A DNA stretch of 64,000 nucleotides from Stratiolaelaps scimitus (Eukaryota > Arthropoda > Arachnida > Mesostigmata > Laelapidae), in NCBI GenBank assembly GCA_019614645.1, contig JABWDB010000031.1, positions 2,790,001 through 2,854,000 on the forward strand, in the 5' to 3' direction. The notes under the pieces are model-generated. The model ran no database searches, was not told the origin of the DNA, and worked only from the letters and a program-made list of their open reading frames with translations. Below, piece after piece: positions 37,813 through 49,901 of the stretch (its first letter is position 1; each line of letters starts with the position of its first letter). The position numbers and the translations under genes are program-made.

Positions 37813-39379
37813 TAAAGGCACAAAGATAGAAAAACCAACATAGTCTTGTGTCTCCTCTTCTTTCTACAAGGTTTGACACCAAAAACTCCTCGAAGAATTA
37901 TTACTGCGATTGACATCTATTTCCGCATTTCTGTCGAAAATAATAGAATGTTGTACTACCGTTAACACTGACAATCTAGAACGATCCCTTGACGATGCGG
38001 ATTTCTCACCAACGGAAAAAGGGCGGCCGGCTGCCATTTGCTGCTCGCAGCCGGAATGGCAAATAGCAATGTCAACGAACCCCGTATACATTATCAAACG
38101 CGAAAGAGATAAAGTATTTCAAAGTAAACCTTATCTTGCTTATTATATTCCGGTCCCCTCTTCATTTCCCTTTAGCGTCTCGTTCCATGTTACATTCAGG
38201 TGTGAAAATCTCTTCGAATACTCGTACATATCTAAATATCCACAAGAAACAAACCTTTTTTTTTGTTTCGAAATACATATCCTGCTAGGCGCTTATGATC
38301 TAACACCTGACGTAGCTATCCAATCTCCTTAACGTCCTATGCGCATTGCCAAGCTATCCTTCAAAGCCTCTATTTCTTGGAAAAAGAGTCACCAGGCATA
38401 GGCTCAGAATATCCACTTACGGAAGCCCCAGCTTTTGTCTGAATATGCCATTTCAACGGGGATTTTCTTACGCTTTTCGGATAGGAATCGGCCCCCGAGT
38501 TGGGGGGGGGGGGGGGGGCAGATGGCAGATTTGGAAAAGACGCCCATCTTCGTTCTGTCGTTGGCTATACGCCTTGAGTAAGTGCGTTATTCCAGTGTAG
38601 CTGTGCGGACTTCCTTAGCAAACGATGCCATTGTGTACAAATCTCTTCCTCTACCTAACACGAACAGACATATTCTGACCCTATGAAACTTCTCTATATC
38701 CACGTAGCCGACCAGGGAACTTTGCCAATATCTCGAGTAGACAACATTATCTTCTATATGGAGTTCCCGACCCCCGAGGCGATTATAAGTGGATGTTAGA
38801 GCAAGATGTTGAACTTAAATGTCATCAAGTTCTATAAGAAGGTTACTTCAGAGGAAGAGTCGGATTTTCCGCACGACCTGATCAAATTTTTTATGACAAA
38901 CAAATGCAACTGCACAAGCCATCATGAGCGCATGCACTCGCTGTACAGTCTCCATATTGATGGTCTTTTTTCTTAACCTTCTAGACTGCTATTTATTAGT
39001 CCAGCTGGTATGACATTGAAGACCTCCGATTAACCCGGGTGCGAAATATTTTATAAAGGAACAGACTCCTGTCAATACGGTCTTCACTCCGTGCGTGTTA
39101 TTGGCATTCAAAACTCGAATAGAGGCCTCGAACTATTTATAATAAGATGGATGCATATTATTGCAGGCTATTTCCACGCTAAAATACTCTATGTCTTCGA
39201 GAAATAGTGTTCCTTAGTGAGTTTCTTGCAGTTAACTCACCATTTCATTTTGCAGTTTATAGAAGGTAGCTTGCTTGTGCCATATGCGTGGTAGTCTACC
39301 TAAAGGTCCGCTGAGGCATGCATTCCGCTTGAACACTATGGTAGCTAGCACCCGACCCGTTCCGCATGGACAGAACATT
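37813..39379. other. unassigned DNA
   Basis: A 140-codon plus frame at 37910-38332 is among the longest in the window but has no recognisable domain and a low-complexity, Phe/Ser-rich second half. It is overlapped by a minus frame. A G-run lies at about 38503-38518. Nothing else is supported. Confidence 0.4.
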
Positions 39380-39460
39380 TCCATGGGAGATTGGAAGGTG
39401 TCTCTGGTGGTGTCCGTACGTTTGAAGAAAATTTCCTCCTCTTAACAAAAAAAATAAATA
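39380..39460 (+). repeat. retroposon family B, copy 4 (3' end only)
   Basis: GAGATTGGAAGGTGTCTCTG, then GGTGTCCGTACGTTTGAAGA, then AAATTTCCTCCTCTTAACAA and an A-rich tail. This matches the 3' end of family B and is strongly 5'-truncated. Confidence 0.75.
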
Positions 39461-39484
39461 ACATTTCTGAAGTACGTCAATTGC

Positions 39485-39795
39485 TTCACATACGTAGGTG
39501 TAATCTTACCTATCAAAGGCTGATCCTCCACGGAGCACATCACGGATAGAGTTCAACGAGTGATGATCGCGAGTGTTGGAACACGAACACCAGTAACAGA
39601 GCTTTTCCATGGGAACGGTCTTGAGTCTGTTTGACATAAAGATCGCGTCTGTGGCTTTCAAAGGAGTCCAAACAATCTGGAAGTTTGTCCGAATCAAGCA
39701 AGCTGTCTTGAAGCGGCGGGCCATGAATTTACATCGTTCGTCATTGAACAGATACGGGTCCCCCCTGTTCGAGGTAAATGTCGCTATTCGCTGAA
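39485..39795 (+). pseudogene. LINE pol C-terminal fragment, copy 1
   Basis: The plus strand in two frames reads TYVGVILPIKG and EHITDRVQRVMIA, then after a frameshift LSLFDIKIASVAFKGVQTIW, then VLKRRAMNLHRSSLNR and GSPLFE. These are the segments that follow the reverse transcriptase palm in Jockey/R1-like elements of arthropods. The same segments reappear at 40715-41130. No catalytic part is present. Confidence 0.7.
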
Positions 39796-40714
39796 GAAGT
39801 CCTGAAACGTCGAGTCAACCTCCCAACTACGACGGCTAATTTAAAGGAGTTCATCATCAGCAGTTGGGAGAGAGAGAGAGAAAGAGAAGAGTGGGCTCTG
39901 ATGGATCCTGATTTTATAATTCGGGGACAACGATGAATGGTAAATGAAGAGAGGGGTGAGAACGGCGAAGAGTCTTTTACTGAGTGACACCTTTTTGTTT
40001 GATTCAGGGATTCCACCACATGCTCTGCAGAATAACGCATAATTATCTTAGATGGTATCTATATATGGATATGTGTATGTAAATGTATGACAGGTTAAAT
40101 TGCGTTTATTTCACTATATATTGCTTCAACTTGAGAAAGGTGAAAATGGTAAAATTTGCTGGTATTATTAACAGCATGTACTTTGTGGTTACCTTCGAAG
40201 AATCACCCGTGGCCAGTGACATGAAAGTATCTCGCAGTGGAAGTAACACACACATTTCTGCCGGCCGAACTCGTAATCACAGTGTATAATCGGCACAGAT
40301 AGATGATTATCAAAAATGAATGTATATCACCTCGATCATTTAACGAGTACCGACGAAGGGCAACCACGAAATAAGTCAGACTGTCAATAAATTAATGTTC
40401 TATCTCCTTTTGAGCGCTCCCTAGCTAGCTACTCAACAGGGAAGAGCTAGTCTCTGAGGGGTGGTGAACTTCTACTCTTTATTCTCACAAAGCTCGACCC
40501 AATGCGAACACCACAACCACAACAAAAACAGCGACTCCAACCAACTTCTGCTCAGCGACAGGGCTTTTCTATTTGTCATTTACGGCTACGTTGTCTCAGT
40601 CTCCCTGTGTTTACGACAGTAGGCGACCTGTATCTTAGTTTGGCGTGCTAACGGCCATACTATGCACATACACAATATCGTGCACCCAACCTGTACACAA
40701 GCTTCATTTACGGA
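39796..40714. other. unassigned DNA
   Basis: No recognised gene. The part at 40623-40690 (TATCTTAG.T.GGCGTGCTAACG and following) recurs at 43071-43135, so it belongs to an undefined repeat. Confidence 0.45.
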
Positions 40715-41140
40715 CCGCGCTGAAGTTGTTTGACATCCAAATTGCGTCCGTTGCTTCCTACGGGCCCGAAGTTACCTGTGAACATCGTTCGAGCGCACAC
40801 TCAAGCAGCTGTCTCGAGTGAAGCCTGCAATTTCTGAAACGCGTCATAGGGATGCACTGTTCGGGGCGGAATCGATCACTTGGAGACTCTCCCTTATTTG
40901 TTGGAGATCTGAGGCGTCGTTTTAAGCTACCAGTGACGCCAGCTTACTCAGAATTCATTGGGATGTGTGTACGAGGCAGAGAGCTACTACCAGCCCACCC
41001 CAACTGTTTGTGTAAATATTACGACAATGCTTGCGCGAGATATCATAACACTGGAGAATGCACTTGGTCAATATCACTCAGGACCCATCTGGTCGGCCAA
41101 CAATCATCAACATGCTTATTATTCTTAGATATGTATGTAT
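40715..41140 (+). pseudogene. LINE pol C-terminal fragment, copy 2
   Basis: The plus strand reads LKLFDIQIASVASYGPEVTC near 40720-40780. After a frameshift it reads GMHCSGRNRSLGDSPLFVGD near 40845-40905 and LRRRFKLPVTPAYSEFIGM near 40905-40965. This is the same region as 39485-39795 but reaches further toward the C-terminus. The open stretch 40852-41226 is 124 codons; only its first half resembles the family. Degenerate, not functional. Confidence 0.75.
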
Positions 41141-41189
41141 CTAAACCCTTTTCCCATGAGCTGACTGTCTCTACACGTTGTATAGGTTT

Positions 41190-41450
41190 ATCCCAGTTTT
41201 ACTTTTTTGTTTACTGTTGTGCCTAGGCACCTACATGTATGTAACACGACACCGTGTGATAAATGATGAAATTTGCACATGGTTTCGTTCGAGAGCCTGT
41301 TTCGAATCGCTTCAGTGGCCTGATTGTCCTTATCGATCCTGGAGCCAAAAGCATTGATCTCGACTGAAACGGGTCGCTCGCCTTGCCTTCTCCTTTGAAG
41401 GTTTCGATCCTTGACCATCACCATCCACCGGTCCGTACATGTGGTCACTC
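41190..41450 (-). pseudogene. possible retrotransposon ORF1-like fragment
   Basis: A minus-strand frame of 86 codons. It has a basic RNLQRRRQGERPVSVEINAF segment followed by SRIDKDNQATEAIRNRLSNE and a possible CxxH-like end (TMCKFHHLSHG). The composition recalls nucleic-acid-binding ORF1 proteins of LINEs, but I do not recognise a defined family. Other short minus frames at 42031-42297 and 42761-43027 could belong to the same disrupted protein, with the family B insertion (41910-42186) lying between them. Confidence 0.3.
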
Positions 41451-41900
41451 GTCCTGATCCCCGGCTGGGTTCGTCTTCTCATCCACCTCCGCTTAGTGTT
41501 GTAGGTCTGCTCCAAGTATACCCCAAGACAGGGGCCATCGGAACACCCATTGCTGGCCTTTCATTCGTCTTCAGCTGGTCGACAATGGATCTCAGATACT
41601 CTCAGGTGTAGCAGATGCGTGCACCTCTGCCACAGGGTGATTTGATTTCTCATCTTTCGTCCCGGAACCAACCAAACTCTAGTCCGAGCAATTTATTTCG
41701 CAATCCACCATTTCGTTCATGCCCCGATTAGCCGTTGACATTAACATTTGGCCCATTTGACAGATCACCGAACACATTCCGGAAAATTTCCTTGTAGGAG
41801 AACTGCTACATCCCCAACCGAGAGTTCTCCCACTGAGCTTACGCTTCGAAGTGGTACACGCGTATTCTGGCGAGCGGCTAACTTAAATTTTCATTTCGGG
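41451..41900. other. unassigned DNA
   Basis: Short overlapping frames on both strands, no motif. It lies between two minus-strand segments of a possible ORF1-like relic. Confidence 0.4.
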
Positions 41901-41909
41901 CTCGTTCGT

Positions 41910-42186
41910 CACAGTAGTCAGAGGAGACTAAGGCACCCAGCTATAAAACACTAGCCGGAGCAGTACACACCTTCCCCAGAGATCGAAGTAATGCCAAGCG
42001 TAAAGCCGACTCTGGGGAAGAGATACACTCTCAGCACAGGATGGTTTTAGCAGGCAGAGGCGTTTTGTCATCCACGTCAACCCCCCTGCACTGGATCGGC
42101 CCACTTTCACGAAGATTGGAAGGTGTCTCAGGTAGTAACCGTAAGTTTAAAGAAAATTTCCTCCTCAAAAAAAAAAAAAAGTTGAC
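41910..42186 (+). repeat. retroposon family B, copy 5, with poly(A) and target duplication
   Basis: The body runs from GTAGTCAGAGGAGACTAAGG to AAAATTTCCTCCTC followed by 14 A at 42167-42180. It is flanked by CTCGTTCGT at 41901-41909 and again at 42187-42195, a likely 9-bp target-site duplication. This copy is 5'-truncated relative to 34071 and 37107. Tail plus duplication are direct evidence for retroposition. Confidence 0.85.
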
Positions 42187-42195
42187 CTCGTTCGT

Positions 42196-44584
42196 GGTGG
42201 TCATTTTGTCCCCAATCGTGGCTCTCGTGTCTCCCAATGGCGTTTTTGTTTCCGTGATCTTACACTCCTCCGCCTCCATGGATGCTACCTGCCTCAAGGT
42301 GGCCTTGCTTGCCGCCAGCGACAGAGAACAGACAGACTACTCTACTCAACATTGCTCCTGGACATCATCTGGCGGTCACGTCGGCACTAGCAGCTCCAGC
42401 CCGCGCTAAACGGCGGCGTTGGCACCGTACAGGGGGTGACTACTGCTGGCGACCGCTTATTGCACAATCGTCTTTGGGCGGAGATGGGCTGTCCTGTTTG
42501 TGCTGGCATACCCGAACCCACCCTATGGGAACGCATAACGCTCTCCCTAAGCCCGAAAACTCTTCAAGACTCAGTGATGCGTCAACAACTCAGCGCTCCT
42601 TCCGCTCTGCCGCAACAAACGCCGCCACCATCACCACCACCGTGTCAGGACTGACAGCTACACTCACATTCTCTGTTGCCATCATCGTATTCACGAAATG
42701 TCGGGTGTCATCCGAACGTCTGGCTTCTCATTACCTGCCTGTTCTCTGTCACGTACGCATTTAGTCTCTGACATAGTGTCCGAATGCCTCAGTGTCCCTC
42801 TGATCCGCCGCAGTGACACTAACTAGGCCACGACACACTAGCATCCAGACTCCTGACTCATCCGACTGTCGACAGACTCCAGCTCGTGAACTGTCAGCGA
42901 TGGCTACAGCGATATCGCTGTAGATAATCAGCAGGAAACCGTTAGTGTCTGAACCGTTAATGGTCGTCACGACAACAACTTCAACAGACTCCTTCTCAGG
43001 ATTTCGTCTCTCGTCGTCCGTCACCATATTCTCTCACTGACTTACGGTATTTACGTTCGGAGTCAATAAGCGACACGTATCTTAGCTCGGCGTGCTAACG
43101 ACCATACTGTACATACACTCAACGTCGTACACCACTCACGCCATAGTCATCTGAGAGGATCATCCCGTTCAGCTAATTACAATCATGCATAACAATCATT
43201 AGCTTGACACATATTTCTCGTAGGTATAGAATATCTACGAGGTACTCCCACTTCGCTCAAAGGCAATGATCGTGCATCTTACACATGTCACAGTTCTTTT
43301 TCGTTGTCTATTCTTGATCTGGTGCGAATTTCTATTCGATTAGCGAACGAAGACAATTTGCATTTTCTACGTGCTCTAAATTTCTCCTATATCATGTTTA
43401 TTGAACGAATTTTACTATCTGCTAGCATATACGCGTCTTTTACACTGTACTATCATCATCTGTAGATTTCACAAATGTTCACCAGTTGCTCACAGATTGT
43501 GTTACGTACAAATGTGTCTTATTGCGGGACACGAGGTAGAGCTCAAGGGCCGTTCAATAGAACTTGCGTTGTCTGACCCACCGCGACCATAAACCATATC
43601 CTATATTTAGGTTGCGCATGCAGACAGAGAGAATACTAATGGATCCTCCGCCCCATGAAAAAAAAGGCCTGGTGTTCAGTTGTCGTATGGCTTGGAGGGC
43701 GCCTGATCTGTTCTCGTCTATACTAATTATACAGTAGAATACCACATTCACTGAGAAAAGTAAAAGTAGACCTGTTCTTACTAATTTAACTGTCAATTTA
43801 ACCTGTTCTTGCTAATTGAACTGAACACCAAATACTAGCTATCAACAACAAAGATAGACCTACAATAGGCCTGATATATATATATATATATATATATACA
43901 CTTCTCATTAGCTCTAATCCATGCTGGCGCTATTAGTAGGCTCCGCTCCAAACTAAATGAATGCCGTCGTATTCTATCTAGTGAACACCCAGCAAATACC
44001 TCTTTTACCCTGAATAAAGTGCGTTTACATTGTATTGAATTATTGTATGCTAATATGAGCTATTGAGTAAATATTAGCTCTTGTTTACCTCTCAATCGAT
44101 TAGCCTGCCGGGGCCAACATTAAAGACATTAACAGCTCAATATTTAATCTGTTGTCGCCGTCTGTCATCAGTCGGTGCGGTGTTTACTCCAAAACTTCCT
44201 GATAAGAACGTGTTTGCCATTCGAGTTGCTATCGCCTGATCTCGGAACACCGCGCTGTGTATCTGGGAAAGATCTGACCATATGTGACTGTGCTGTTCAT
44301 CTCGTGTTATCTATTAAATGTCATAGACGTTCAAATGTATCGCTCGGCAAGGTTATACGTGTGCGTGAACCTGATTCATTGTCAGCTTTGTATAATAAGA
44401 TAGATAAGAATACTATTTACAGACCCGGATGTATAACACGTTGTGAAGGGAATGAGCTAGTAATTCGGTATAGGATTCAAAGTTGACCCGTTGTGCCGTC
44501 CATCATCCAGCTACGTGTATCAATGTACTAAGTTTTAGTGTAGAACTAAGGTATCTAAAAAAAGTGTTCAAGGAACTGCTTTAT

Positions 44585-44633
<49 letters not shown>

Positions 44634-45225
44634 ACGAGATTAATTCTACAATATAAGATAACAAAGTTGCGTTCGGTGTATATATGTTTGCTTTTCCCGA
44701 CTAACACCGCTGTTCACTCGCAGCCAATTTGGAAGCGCGCACAGAGCATGTATGTGTCTCATATTGTTGAGCAGCTTCACATATATATATATATATATAT
44801 ATAAGCTGTTTGAGGGACACGTAGTTACATAATTGAGATGACTCTTATAAGATTTTTCTTCCTTAAATGTGCCTATCATTTGGAGACACATTTGTATAGT
44901 AGAATATAGAAGCTGCACATTATTACATGAAGTTGACTAAGTATTCGGTTGGTAACGGAGTGAAGTCGGTTAAGGCAAGAACAAAGTAGCATTTCTATGT
45001 ATTTATTTATATTATTTGATGAGGTTAGCGCAACTCCTCTGCTGTTTTCTCACGCACCGACAATCTTAGCCTAGCTATGGTTATGTACATGATACAATAC
45101 CGTTCTTTGTACAAATGAACGTGTTTTTAAATATATATATATATATGTGATGTGTTTGCATATACAACTATATTAGTCGGTTACAACACACATACTAATG
45201 CAAACGTTCGTGTTGCACATTAGCA
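42196..45225. other. unassigned DNA
   Basis: A 160-codon plus frame at 42282-42764 and a 103-codon frame at 44175-44486 are the longest; neither has a known motif. The first overlaps minus frames that look more like an ORF1 remnant. The piece 43071-43135 repeats 40623-40690. A tandem duplication of about 32 bp lies at 43768-43825. (TA)n runs are at 43871-43899, 44582-44632 and 44780-44803, and also at 45130-45147. Confidence 0.45.
44582..44632. repeat. (TA)n microsatellite
   Basis: About 50 bp of TA with one interruption. Similar runs occur at 3037-3068, 24046-24089, 31592-31621, 36439-36472, 43871-43899, 44780-44803 and 49357-49384. Confidence 0.95.
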
Positions 45226-45300
45226 ATAGACCGTTGGCTCACTCTCGTCAGTATTTGCCAGTGGGTGCCATCGAGCGAGTCGCGAGTTCGATTGTCCAAA
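45226..45300 (+). repeat. possible tRNA-like sequence
   Basis: TTGGCTCACTC near 45234 resembles an A box, and GCGAGTTCGATTGTCC near 45281-45296 resembles a B box at a plausible distance. No second copy was seen. It may be a decayed SINE head or tRNA pseudogene. Confidence 0.3.
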
Positions 45301-45704
45301 ACGCAAAACGCTAGACAGCACCCCTGAGTCAATGACCAAATGATATCAGCAACTTTGATTGATTAGCAGCAACATGATATGGCAACGCGGCACAGCCGCT
45401 GCAACACTAATTTACACCGATACTATATCATTGTGTAAATTTTCTTTGACAGTATATATATATATATATACTCAGGGTAGAGGGGGGTGAGTCACACATG
45501 ATGCTTCCAATCGGGAAAATAGTTATAGGTTTATAAGTTGAAACTTATGCTTCGTAAACTTCGACTTTGCTAAATATTTAATGTGCATCTCTTTTCATCA
45601 GTAGTCGGCCAAGGTTAACCTGACGGCTATCAGCGTCCTTACCATCAACTCACCTTCAGCTATTTTACTTACCTTAACTATATATGGAAAATTACCTAAT
45701 GATA

Positions 45705-46042
45705 CAGTGCTGTGCATAAGCTTAACGCACCCCTATATTTCAACAAATCTATACAAAGAATACACATTTGAGGCATTTATTCTGTATCAGATTAATGTAC
45801 GTGTCAAATAACATACACACCACAAAGAACAGCGCATATGACGGCGCAAACAGCTTGCTACAATGAAATGTGTCATTTTTCGGCTGTGCAAAAGGATAGC
45901 GCACCCTCAGTTATCGAGTGCTCTCGCTCAATTAATTCCCGTTTTCTTGTGCTAATCATGTCTCAATAGATGTCTCAAATGTGTATTCTTTGTAGCGATT
46001 TGTTGAAATATAGGGCGTGCGTTAAGCTTATGCACAGCACTG
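45705..46042. mobile_element. Tc1/mariner-type MITE with long terminal inverted repeats
   Basis: A 338-bp element bounded by TA on both sides (45703-45704 and 46043-46044). The left end CAGTGCTGTGCATAAGCTTA is matched by the right end read on the other strand, and the similarity continues for about 70 bp per side (45705-45773 and 45971-46042) with few differences. An internal GCTGTGCAAAAGGATAGCGC near 45884 resembles the outer tip, recalling the IR/DR layout of Tc1-like transposons. There is no transposase frame, so it must have been moved in trans. The ends and TA duplication fit the Tc1 branch. Confidence 0.9.
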
Positions 46043-48120
46043 TATAAGTGCGCTAATTTGGTTCGTTTGTTTTCTTTAACGCATAACCAAATAACAGGCG
46101 CAATATGGCAATAATTGGCTAAGTTTCAGTCTCGTTAATTGACTTTTCAGGGGTTGCTTTTTCAATTTGCATTTCGTGCAATTTTAAGTCACTGCTCGGA
46201 CAACAACAAAATGACGTAGACAAAATTATTATCGTGGAAGTCCCACTGCGTAATATGTTAATGCTGTAATATTGGCACTTGTTTTGATAATCTGGCATAC
46301 ACTGTATGCCACTGTATGTCACGCGTATATACTGTAATGTTGATAAAACGGCTGCTTTTTCTTGTGCTCTTTAGGGTTCTCGAGGTCGTTGCGTCTCTAG
46401 TTTTCATTTTTACATTTTGAAAATAAAGTGCCCTTGTACAAATTATATAATGAATGTTCGAAAAAGCCATTTTAAGAGGAAATTCAGAAAAAAATGCATT
46501 GGGTCTTGTCAGAGAGCGGTAGCGTATGTGGTTCATTTCATGTTAACGGCACCATAAGTAGCCTATGTGGGTAGTACTGAGACTTTCCGCCATCACCGTA
46601 GATATATATACAAATAGATAGATACGTAGAAATAGATATATATATATATATATAGAGGAGATAGCTAGATGCATAACCCCATTTGATGCAGGAGGTGCAG
46701 AGGTGAAAGTGTGTCAACACCAGGTCCGACGATGGGTGACTGGCGGACCACGCACGTCCAGCACCAGATTCAGGCACTTGACGAAGGGGAAACATCTAGG
46801 GGCACTGGGGAGTAGAGAAGGACAACGCTGTTGGCCTATTTCCAACAAGCCAGCCAGCCAGCACCAAGTGGGGCCTGCCTATCTATCTATGTCTGGCCAG
46901 CGTCACTTAGGCCAATGCTTCCTTTAAGGTCCAGTGACAACGTGGATAAGCTGTTGACTTGCAAGCACGTTCTCGTCTGATTCTTGTCCGTGACGTAGAG
47001 CCTGCATGGCAACTGCTACAGGCCCAGTATACACGTCTGCAACGGGCGGTGCCAGTAATGGCGATGGTGATGGAAAATTCGATGGCCGATGATCGCCGAG
47101 GACTGTTGTGGCGATGAGTGTTTCTCGTTCGACAACGATCGACTGTGCAGGAGTTTTTGAACTCTTCTTGCTTGGTGCAGATGAAAGTGATGACGCTGAC
47201 GTGACCGAGCGACAGGCGACGTAACCGATGCCTCCTCCTGTAAACCAGCACAGGTCACAGTCGAGGAATCATGTTATTGCTCAATTATTATCTAAATTCG
47301 GCGTAATATTTATTCAGACTTGTGCAGACTAATTTTGAAACTGAAACTGGAAGCTGGACTACTATGAACGAGCAGAACACGACTGCATGGGCACGTTTAT
47401 GCGTGGATGCACGCACATACATTTAAATCTATTTATCGTCAAGAAGACAGCTCGTGTATGAACCCCAGCAGGAATCGGCGGTGTATATTTTCATTTGACT
47501 TAACATAAGACGAGAATGTAGATATGTCCGTAAATTCATCAATAAATTCAAATATAAAGGCATTAGGGGTAATTAGATTAAACGAATTTAGATTGATCAT
47601 ATATAAATAGTATAGGAGTGCATACATGTAAGGTACACTTAACTAATATTCATATGATTAGTATCACTGCTGCTCTCAGCAGAAACTAATCCTCTCAATT
47701 AAAGACGGTGACACGTGGGTCTTGGGAGAGATAGATGTTGCTTCAGGTTGAAGTTTCAGGCTTACGGAGCAAGGTGACTAAGCCAAGTCAAACTGTCGGA
47801 TTTGACAGAACTTCTCGACAATAGCTGTGTACTTGTGTGGTGGGTATCCAGTGATGACTGATAAAATCGACAGATTTCCTGATTGGTTCTTATATTTCCA
47901 CTCACTTCGATAGAAACTGAAACGCTGTATTATAGCACAGAGTGAACATTTAGTTTTTTTTGTCAGCTAAAAACATCCGGTTTAGCCGTTCTTCTATCCT
48001 TAAAACGTGCCTTGTAGGTGGCCTTATGAAGGACAGAGCACTACGCACTGGTCGGCGGGCGCCAACTAAAACACACGAACGTCTGCACTTGATATATTAT
48101 AAAGTAACAGATGTTGGATG
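46043..48120. other. unassigned DNA
   Basis: Frames at 46538-46795, 46907-47251 and 47016-47258 (minus) are unrecognised; part of the first is a (TA)n translation (run at 46636-46655). The segment 46680-47260 is more GC-rich than its flanks but has no motif I can name. Confidence 0.45.
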
Positions 48121-48380
48121 TCCCCCGGGATGGTCTAGTGGTGAGCGTCTTGGCTTGCTAGGCTGGACGGACGTGTGAATTGATATTAAAGTCCGCCAGA
48201 CACGGAAAATGCTTGGAGTTCTTTGTTATATTTCGTTATCTGAGCGTTTTTGCCTGATATCAGTAATATAGAGAAGATAAGCAAACGTGGCCCCGACAGG
48301 TCCTCCTAGTAATACCTAAAAGGTTAACTACTGAGTCCTGTCGCATAGGGGGCGGAGCTGAGGGTGAGCTCAAAAAAAAT
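48121..48380 (+). repeat. tRNA-derived SINE, family C, copy 2
   Basis: Head GGGATGGTCTAGTGGTGAGC (A box TGGTCTAGTGG), then GTCTTGG.TTGCTAG, a degenerate B box near 48173-48190, the shared body with GTGGCCCCGACAGGTCCTCC, and an A-rich tail at 48371-48386. This copy has the clearest A box of the family. No target duplication was evident. Confidence 0.85.
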
Positions 48381-48386
48381 TAAAAA

Positions 48387-49607
48387 TTTAATATATGTTG
48401 TATATTATGTAATAGCTTTTATTATTTCAGCGTTCATCACATTATACTATTAGTATTTGAATGCTCTTTCAGTCAGTGCGTTGTATCAATGGCCGGTATC
48501 GAACGTGCATTCATGTCAAACGTAATAATGATAACAATAATTCGCGACAGTTAGCGCATCTAATTATAGGAGAATCATGATGCTTCTCATGCTGCCTATT
48601 GAACTTTTGAATATTTGAAGCAAATTTTGGACCTTATAACCAGCTTTGTGTCACACTTCTCTCCATATTCATTAATATTGCTCTTGCTGATTATAGAAGG
48701 CACTGTGAACTTACTTGGCCGAGCTAACGACTTCAGTAAGATTTTGTGACCAAACCATAACTAATTCTAAGGCCAAGAAGCATGAGGATGCATACGGCGC
48801 TGATTTATGTCTAGTGCGAGCAGAAATATAGGGTCCAAATCGCAAGTGACATTGTCTTTTCACTTGTTAGATGTGAAACCGATTTTTGATACTCATCGAT
48901 AGACCTCGTTCAGACACACAACTTGCACAATGAACATGTTTTCAAGATAATTTGACGCGGCGCTAATCGCCTTACCCTGGAACTTCTTCTGGGGTCGTCA
49001 GTTATGCATGAAGAAAATAATCAGCATTTGCTTCGGTGTCCAGCTGTACGACAGCCGAGACAAGGTAATCTGGCCGTAATTGCCTTACGAATTAAGACAG
49101 GTTTCATCCAATTAGGAGGGCGGGGTTCTAACCTGTTTTGTCCTGACCGCTATAGGTAGCTCTCACGCTTGCGTTAAGAATACAGGTGATGACCGGTACA
49201 GCGAAACCGTGGTCTTTGAAATACAGAAACACACTTTTTCTTTTGTCTACAGACGATGTGAATTACATAGAAATTAAAATTAGAAATCGGAAGGCTTTGT
49301 TACCACCAACTCATTTCTTGGACGACTGTTATATACAATCTAGTCATTTTTTCATCAATATATATATATATATATATATATATGTATACACCATATAGTA
49401 AGTTTGTGCGTCGTCTCTGAACGGCGTACTCAATATGATACCTTTAGCCACTGCTCTGTAGCGGATATACAATAATGATACAATACAAGGCTTGGTCTAT
49501 TAACAGAACTGCAGTCGCTTAGTTACAACGCTTTAACTCACTTAAAAAAATAATAATAATAACAAACACTTTATTCAAAGGTATAATATATTATATATTA
49601 ATATAAT
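48387..49607. other. unassigned AT-rich DNA
   Basis: No recognisable gene or repeat apart from a (TA)n run at 49357-49384 and an AT-rich tract at 49575-49615 that leads into the next retrotransposon copy. Confidence 0.5.
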
Positions 49608-49868
49608 TTATTCAAACATACAGTAGTTAGGAATTTCTAGGGATTATGGGGGGGGGTGAGGACGACAATGTCCCGAGGAAGGCGATGGCATTGCCTCTCT
49701 GCACAGCGAGGGACAGGCGCTGCAGGAGGAAAGAGCCAGCGCGCTTGTCCCCGGTGGCGCGGATCAACCTATGGTAGACCCCCTCGAGGAAGTTCGCAGT
49801 GAGAGGGCCGTGCCCGCCCAAGGTCTCAAAGGCAAGGGGGGAAAACAGGTGGGTTGCTTGGAGCTTGG
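49608..49868 (-). mobile_element. family R retrotransposon 3' end, copy E
   Basis: The minus strand encodes LQATHLFSPLAFETLGGHGP, then the FLEGVYHRLIRATGDKRAGS and FLLQRLSLAVQRGNAIAFLG blocks, in one uninterrupted frame. A homopolymer run and the family 3' UTR (AATCCCTAGAAATTCCTAAC) follow. The peptide is identical to copy F (52215-52530, opposite strand) over the shared part. It is 5'-truncated and abuts the C-terminal end of the CR1-type LINE relic at 49905. Confidence 0.9.
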
Positions 49869-49901
49869 AGCTGGGGTGGGCTAATATATTTGTTACAAGT
49901 C

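Noticed and set aside
37910..38332. 140-codon plus frame
   Set aside because: No domain, low-complexity second half, overlapped by a minus frame; length is attainable by chance in this window.
42282..42764. 160-codon plus frame, the second longest
   Set aside because: Compositionally odd (Thr/Ala/Pro/Arg) and antisense to frames that better resemble a retrotransposon ORF1; no motif on this strand.
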